Positions 1 to 5,714 of a DNA stretch of 5,714 nucleotides are shown one piece after another. A program made the position numbers and the translations under genes. Position 1 is the first letter of the stretch. Each line of letters opens with the position of its first letter. Where the stretch lies: contig JBGQHM010000427.1 in the NCBI GenBank assembly GCA_041497995.1, positions 1 through 5,714 of the forward strand, read 5' to 3'. This DNA comes from DATKMS01 sp041497995 (lineage in GTDB: Bacteria > Desulfobacterota > Binatia > HRBIN30). The notes below the pieces were generated by a model, which was not told the origin of the DNA, did not search any database, and saw only the letters and a program-made list of their open reading frames with translations.

Positions 1-181
1 CTTCCGCCGCGTTTCCCAAATCGGTGGTCACAACACCTGCATCACCGAACGTGGGGTCCAGATCGCCGGCGACGTGAAAAGCTTGGGGGGCGTGGGAGAC
101 GTGGGCGCGGAGCACGAGCGACCCTCCCCCCTCTTCACCAAATTGCGAGACCTCTACGAGGTACGTCGTTCCTTCGATCAG
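1..181 (-). pseudogene. Fragment of a beta-sandwich / delta-60 repeat protein, running off the window
   Basis: On the minus strand, in a frame different from the neighbouring gene, an uninterrupted reading frame runs from about 181 to base 1. It encodes LIEGTTYLVEVSQFGEEGGG then SLVLRAHVS, which resembles the closing strands of an extracellular beta-sandwich domain (GTTYYxEV...GGG-LV pattern). Next comes GDLDPTFGDAGVVTTDLGN, a good match to the start of a delta-60 repeat (LDxxFGxxGxVTTDFG), found in large secreted proteins with beta-propeller-like repeats. There is no credible start codon or signal peptide. A GTG inside SLVL is preceded by GGGGGAGGG, but starting there would cut into a domain. 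I infer the 3' part of a gene whose 5' part was lost when it was joined to the HELIEAVTDPE gene. The rest, and whether it has an intact end, lies outside the window. Confidence 0.6.
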
Positions 182-1044
182 TCCGTGGCGAGACCGACTT
201 CGGGGTCGGTAACGGCTTCGATCAGCTCGTGCGAGGAAACGGCGGTCACGTTGTTGAACCTGATTGGATCTGTGCCGCAGCCGAGGTCGCACCCGCTGCC
301 CTTCCCGAAATCGGGGACGACCGCGTAATAGAGGTCGTGCGGCGAACTGGCCATGGTCGAGTGGTAGGCGCAGAAATCATGGCATGACAAGTGGCCGGTG
401 CCGTCGTCGATGATGAAGCCCGGCGGGAAATAGATCGCAAAAAGGGTGTCGGCAGTCGGCGCCGGTAGAACCTGCGCCTGAATCTGCAGCGCAATCTCAG
501 CCTGAATGTCGTCATCCGATAGCAAGCGCCTTGTATTGCTCGGGGCGATCGTGATCGTGCCCGCGAAGCTGCCATGCTGAAGGGTCTGGTTCGTTCCCGG
601 GCTGCCATCCAGGCTCGGGATGGTAGTGTTGTACTCGGTGAGCCAGTCGAACAGCGCGCTGCCGGTGATGGCTGTGTAGAATCCGCCGATACCGATTCGC
701 ACCTTGGAGTTGACGTGCGATCCCCAGAAGACTGCGTAGACTTGCACCTGCGAAATGATGGGGCCGCCATAGTAGTCGAGGTGCGGAATGGATGCCGACG
801 CAGCGCGCGGTGAATCGACCCGCAGCTGAACACCGCGCCGTACCCCCACGCGGCTTTGCATGGTGAGAGGTTGGCGCTGTGCGGCACCTGCAGGCGCGGC
901 GGCCGGCAACGCCTGCGACACCGAATGCAGCGTTTGCGCCACGCTCTTTCTCGCCAGCACGCTACATGTCGACATCAGAATGATGATGAGAAAGTATGTC
1001 TGCCTGACGCGCCAGGCGCGCATCGAGCCCGCAGGTGCCAGCAT
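178..1044 (-). CDS. Exported protein with HELIEAVTDPE motif, probably C-terminally truncated
   Basis: From the ATG at 1044 this is 288 aa. A basic N-region (RAWRVRQ) and hydrophobic core (TYFLIIILMSTCSVLA, residues 16-31) form a likely signal peptide, with a plausible cut near SVA-Q (37). A low-complexity Ala/Pro linker (about 45-60) follows. The mature domain begins around LDYYGGPIISQVQVYAVFWG (89-108) and includes FYTAITGSALFDWLTEYNT (122-140), GSFAGTITIAPSNT (158-171), LFAIYFPPGF (201-210), a Cys-rich part (Cys221, 225, 252, 256; possible disulfides) and VSSHELIEAVTDPEVG (269-284). I recognise this as a secreted bacterial family of unknown function whose HEL-x-E motif resembles a zinc-peptidase helix; no activity is proven. 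As I recall them, relatives continue with a GWYD...GEIGD-type segment after VTDPxxG. Here TGA comes four residues after that Gly, and a different coding sequence starts immediately in another frame. It may therefore be non-functional. An alternative start is Met8 (1023). Confidence 0.65.
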   Translation of the reverse strand: MLAPAGSMRAWRVRQTYFLIIILMSTCSVLARKSVAQTLHSVSQALPAAAPAGAAQRQPLTMQSRVGVRRGVQLRVDSPRAASASIPHLDYYGGPIISQVQVYAVFWGSHVNSKVRIGIGGFYTAITGSALFDWLTEYNTTIPSLDGSPGTNQTLQHGSFAGTITIAPSNTRRLLSDDDIQAEIALQIQAQVLPAPTADTLFAIYFPPGFIIDDGTGHLSCHDFCAYHSTMASSPHDLYYAVVPDFGKGSGCDLGCGTDPIRFNNVTAVSSHELIEAVTDPEVGLATD

Positions 1045-1048
1045 GTTT

Positions 1049-1057
1049 CCGCCCCCC
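1049..1057 (-). promoter_or_regulatory. Probable G-rich ribosome-binding site of the exported HELIEAVTDPE protein
   Basis: The minus strand reads GGGGGGCGGAAAC directly before the ATG at 1044. It is an imperfect purine-rich match to a Shine-Dalgarno sequence at close spacing. It favours this ATG over the upstream in-frame ATG at 1128, which would add 28 residues ahead of the signal peptide. Confidence 0.4.
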
Positions 1058-1216
1058 GTCCGTACTCTGCGCGCCCAATCGTCCGCGCGATTTTCAAAGC
1101 ATGAATTGTGTGAACATCCATGTCCCACGTTGCCTTAGATGTAAAGGCTAAATTCGCAAGACCGAGCTGAAGCACAATCTGCGCGGTGGGGGCAATACGT
1201 AGATCTACGGAGTTTC

Positions 1217-1250
1217 CGGAGGCGCCCAGCAATCGGCGCCCCCCCCGGCC
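1217..1250. other. GC-rich hairpin with an eight-C run in a gene-free stretch
   Basis: Two copies of the self-complementary hexamer GGCGCC (1221-1226 and 1235-1240) flank an 8-nt loop. They are followed by a run of eight C (1239-1246), with CCGG on both outer sides. On the minus strand this could fold about 50 bp after the purF-tail stop. There is no following T run, so it is not a convincing intrinsic terminator. The rest of 1045-1296 shows no gene, RNA or clear promoter that I can support. Confidence 0.3.
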
Positions 1251-1296
1251 AGGGTTCAGTATCTTGCGGAGTCGGACACCTGGCGGTGGTGATCGC

Positions 1297-1434
1297 CTAC
1301 CGCTCCTTCGACTCGAAGAGCACCAACTGGTGCGTGCGGCCTTCGTCGCTGACCGGGACCGGGTAGCGGCCGGTGAGCAGGCGGCGCAGAGGCCGTTGCC
1401 CTCGCTGTTCCTGAGGACCCTGTACAGGCCGCGG
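1297..1434 (-). pseudogene. Detached, diverged copy of the purF 3' end
   Basis: This stretch aligns end to end with the last part of the purF gene at 2041-2179, stopping at the same TAG. By hand count there are 19 mismatches and one single-base gap over 139 columns, about 86% identity. Translated, it reads GLYRVLRNSEGNGLCAAC, then, after a one-base deletion near 1376, LTGRYPVPVSDEGRTHQLVL and FESKER. This compares with GMYSFLKNGDGNGFCAAC and TGHYPVPVSDQGRTHQLVLF in purF. About ten mismatches are at third codon positions, seven at first and two at second; nine are synonymous and most replacements are conservative (Met/Leu, Lys/Arg, Asp/Glu, Gln/Glu). That pattern suggests descent from a working, divergent purF rather than a neutral recent duplication. 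No other purF sequence precedes it: similarity fades at about 1434, and 56 bp later the ORF6N pseudogene ends. Flanking sequence after the two stop codons does not match. Confidence 0.85.
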
Positions 1435-1490
1435 TACAGCCCGCCAGGACATGAGAGGAGAATCAGGTGCCGGCCGTTGCCCTATGACGA

Positions 1491-1991
1491 TCATCGCGCT
1501 TTGCGTCGGGCCGCTTTGTATCGCGTGGCGCCCTCCCTGACGAAAAAACCAATGCGGCGAGGCCGTCCGGGCGCTGGCGGCTGCAGGAGCTGACGAATGG
1601 TCTCGAAGAGATTGCGGATGCCGGCGTCGTGACCCTCGCGAAGGCACGCACTACTTGGACGCTCGCATGTACCGCAATCGGCGTATTCAGCACACTCGCC
1701 AACATGATGGCACCGTGCTCCGTGAAGGCGTACGGCAGCTTCCGGCGTCAGCCCCGCCCGCTCTTTGATGTGGCAGATTGCAACATCAAAAATCGGTGCT
1801 CCTCCATGGAGAGCTGGAAGACGAAGTCCGCCGGAAAACGACTCCGATTCCCGCTTCACTGGCTGGTTCAGGCGCGCGGTCGTCACGCCATAGATGCGCG
1901 CTAGATCTGCATCCAACACGACCCTGCGACCCCGAATGAGCAAGATCAAACGTTCAATCTGCTCAGCGGGAACCAGCGGGCGCTTCACCAC
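1491..1991 (-). pseudogene. Decayed ORF6N-domain (phage/island type) protein gene
   Basis: The N-terminal 52 residues match the start of ORF6N-domain proteins, DNA-binding-like proteins common in phages and genomic islands: EQIERLILLIRG, then VVLDADLARIYGVTTARLNQ and VKR. The open frame continues to 1491, but what it encodes after residue 52 is wrong. The family-like sequence moves to another frame at a four-base A run (1835-1838; TTTT on the coding strand), reading ADFVFQLSMEE. It then meets an in-frame TGA (1748-1750) inside the conserved GRG-RRKLPYAFTEHGAIM block, and carries on as MLASVLNTPIAV and SVQVVRAFARV. Near 1628-1642 it returns to the first frame as IRNLFETIRQLLQPPAP and RRIGFFVRE. 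About 30-40 residues of the usual linker between those parts seem missing. A GTG start at 1991 is assumed; no good ribosome-binding site is seen. It lies 49 bp after purF. The domain identity is from family knowledge; the lesions are read directly. Confidence 0.8.
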
Positions 1992-2040
1992 GGTCTCATT
2001 CGCGCGAACAACTCTTCTCTGTCAAGCAATGGAACGGACC

Positions 2041-3459
2041 CTACCGCTCCTTCGCCTCGAAGAGGACGAGTTGATGCGTGCGGCCTTGGTCACTGACTGG
2101 CACCGGGTAGTGGCCGGTGAAGCAGGCGGCGCAGAAGCCATTGCCGTCGCCGTTCTTGAGGAAGCTGTACATGCCGCGGACGCTCAGGTAGCCGAGGCTG
2201 TCGGCGGTGATGAAGTCGCGGATGCCGTCGTTTGAATTGTTCGACGCAATCAGCTCAGCGCTGGTCGGGGTGTCGACGCCATAGTAACAAGAACCCACGG
2301 TCGGCGGCGAGCTGATGCGCATGTGCACTTGGGTGGCGCCGGCATGGCGCAGCATGTGCACGATCTTCTTGCTTGTGGTGCCGCGGACGATGGAGTCGTC
2401 GACCACCACGACCCGCTTGCCGCGCAGCACATCCGCCTGCGCGTTGAGCTTCACCTTCACGCCAAAATGGCGGATGGCGTCGCGCGGCTCGATGAAGGTG
2501 CGACCGACGTAATGGTTGCGGATCAGCCCCATCTCGAAGGGCAGCTTGGCCTCTTCGGCATAGCCGAGCGCCGCCGGCACGCCGGAGTCGGGAACGGGGA
2601 TGACGATGTCGGCTTCGACAGGATGCTCGCGCGCCAGCTGCCGGCCGAGCTCCTTGCGCACCTCGTAGACGTTGCGGTCGTAGACGCGGCTGTCGGGGCG
2701 CGCGAAGTAGATGTACTCGAAGACGCAGCTCGTCCGCGGTGACGACGGGAACGGGTGGAAACTCTCGACGCCGGATGCCGACACCCGGAGCACCTCGCCG
2801 GGCTCGACTTCACGCTCGTACGTCGCACCGATGAGGTCGAGGGCGCAGGTTTCCGACGTCACGATCACGGCATCCTTGTCCTTGATGCGGCCGATCACCA
2901 GCGGGCGAAAGCCGTTGGGATCGCGCGCCGCGATCAACTCGCGCGGTGTCAGGAAGACCAACGAGTACGCGCCGCGCACCTGCGCCAGCGCCGCGACGAC
3001 GCGATCGACCGTGCGCTCGCCCTTCGACGACGCCATCAGATGCACGATGACCTCGGTATCGACGTTCGATTGGAAGATCGATCCGTCTGCTTCCAGTTGT
3101 TCGCGTAGCTCGACGGCGTTGATCAGATTGCCGTTGTGCGCCACCGCCAATCCCCCGCGTCCGTACTCGACGACGAACGGCTGCGTGTTCTTCAGCAAGG
3201 TTTGGCCGGAAGTGGAGTAGCGGTTGTGGCCGATGGCAGAGGTGCCCTCGAGGCGGCGGATGATATCCTCGTTGAAGATGTCGGCAACCAGCCCCAGCGA
3301 CCGGTGCGAGATGAGAATGTCGTCTTTGGCCGAGACGATGCCCGCGGATTCCTGGCCGCGGTGTTGCAGGGCGTACAAGCTGAGGTAGACGAGGTTCGCC
3401 GCTTCCGGGTGGCCGAAGACCCCGACGATCCCGCACTCCTCGCGAAAGCGATCACCCAT
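2041..3459 (-). CDS. purF: Amidophosphoribosyltransferase, Fe-S type PurF
   Basis: PurF transfers the glutamine amide nitrogen to PRPP to make 5-phosphoribosylamine, the committed first step of purine synthesis. The start MGDRFREE-CGIVGVFG shows an eight-residue propeptide ahead of the nucleophile Cys9, which the family exposes by cleavage. The Ntn glutaminase domain (about 9-240) carries HNRYST (78-83), AHNGN (107-111) and NVDTE (132-136), the expected glutamine-site residues. The phosphoribosyltransferase domain (about 245-450) carries the PRPP loop VVVVDDSIVRGTT (350-362). Cys245, Cys391, Cys443 and Cys446 sit where the Bacillus subtilis-type enzyme binds its 4Fe-4S cluster, so this is inferred to be an Fe-S PurF of normal length (472 aa). 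A clear Shine-Dalgarno sequence lies 7 nt before the ATG. It follows purL by 29 bp and is probably co-transcribed with it. Its last roughly 45 codons (2041-2179) have a diverged second copy at 1297-1434. No terminator hairpin with a U-tract is evident just after the stop. Confidence 0.97.
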   Translation of the reverse strand: MGDRFREECGIVGVFGHPEAANLVYLSLYALQHRGQESAGIVSAKDDILISHRSLGLVADIFNEDIIRRLEGTSAIGHNRYSTSGQTLLKNTQPFVVEYGRGGLAVAHNGNLINAVELREQLEADGSIFQSNVDTEVIVHLMASSKGERTVDRVVAALAQVRGAYSLVFLTPRELIAARDPNGFRPLVIGRIKDKDAVIVTSETCALDLIGATYEREVEPGEVLRVSASGVESFHPFPSSPRTSCVFEYIYFARPDSRVYDRNVYEVRKELGRQLAREHPVEADIVIPVPDSGVPAALGYAEEAKLPFEMGLIRNHYVGRTFIEPRDAIRHFGVKVKLNAQADVLRGKRVVVVDDSIVRGTTSKKIVHMLRHAGATQVHMRISSPPTVGSCYYGVDTPTSAELIASNNSNDGIRDFITADSLGYLSVRGMYSFLKNGDGNGFCAACFTGHYPVPVSDQGRTHQLVLFEAKER

Positions 3460-3466
3460 CGCCGTT

Positions 3467-3471
3467 CCTCC
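3467..3471 (-). promoter_or_regulatory. Shine-Dalgarno sequence of purF
   Basis: The minus strand reads GGGGAGGAACGGCG-ATG, which puts a perfect GGAGG core 7 nt upstream of the purF ATG at 3459. This fixes the start that gives the eight-residue propeptide before the catalytic cysteine. It also shows that purF is translated independently rather than by coupling to the purL stop. Confidence 0.8.
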
Positions 3472-3488
3472 CCACCCTTCGGGCCGTG

Positions 3489-5711
<2,223 letters not shown>

Positions 5712-5714
5712 CGC

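Noticed and set aside
960..975. Lipoprotein signal (LMSTC) in the exported HELIEAVTDPE protein
   Set aside because: The residues before the Cys (Met-Ser-Thr) do not fit a lipobox, which needs Gly, Ala or Ser at -1 and usually Leu at -3. An ordinary signal peptide with a cut near SVA-Q fits better.
1198..1209. Perfect 12-bp palindrome CGTAGATCTACG, possible operator
   Set aside because: About one such palindrome is expected by chance in a window of this size, and it sits in a decayed region with no partner site.
1186..1593. 135-codon plus-strand frame across the purF tail and the ORF6N end
   Set aside because: It is composed of antisense readings of two pseudogene pieces and has no family resemblance.
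1748..1750. In-frame TGA in the ORF6N gene as a possible selenocysteine codon
   Set aside because: The position is normally a Gly in the family, and the gene also has a frameshift and a deletion. A GGA-to-TGA nonsense change is simpler.
1997..2025. TTGACA (minus strand, 2025-2020) as a promoter for the ORF6N gene
   Set aside because: A perfect -35 hexamer is present, but the -10 position at 17-bp spacing reads CGAATG, which does not resemble TATAAT.

Overview
The window is GC-rich, and every gene I can support lies on the minus strand. It looks like chromosomal DNA from a free-living, probably soil or sediment, bacterium. A small-type PurL, an Fe-S-type PurF and delta-60 repeat / ORF6N fragments would fit an uncultured member of the former Deltaproteobacteria or a neighbouring phylum. 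That placement is a guess, because nothing here fixes the taxon.

The right part (about 2041-5711) is an intact purine-biosynthesis block. purL (740 aa, complete) is followed after 29 bp by purF (472 aa, complete), which has its own strong Shine-Dalgarno sequence. They catalyse step 4 (FGAR to FGAM) and step 1 (PRPP to phosphoribosylamine) of de novo IMP synthesis and are very probably co-transcribed. The window ends 3 bp upstream of the purL start, so any purS/purQ partners would lie beyond it.

The left part (1-2040) is a run of broken genes that begins right at the purF stop codon. In transcription order it holds: (i) an ORF6N-domain (phage/island type) pseudogene with a frameshift, an in-frame TGA and an apparent internal deletion; (ii) a 138-bp diverged second copy of the purF 3' end, stop codon included, with no purF body attached; (iii) about 250 bp with no gene, holding a small GC-rich hairpin; (iv) an exported protein with a HELIEAVTDPE motif whose reading frame ends abruptly after that motif; and (v) directly abutting it in another frame, a fragment of a beta-sandwich plus delta-60 repeat protein that runs off the window edge.

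The most interesting observation is the second purF tail with a phage-type gene remnant between it and the real purF. Substitutions between the two tails have a coding-like pattern, so the extra tail looks like the remains of a once-functional, divergent purF rather than a fresh duplication. This could be the scar of an element that inserted at, or recombined through, the 3' end of purF. I see no CRISPR array, tRNA, rRNA, insertion sequence or intact defence system.
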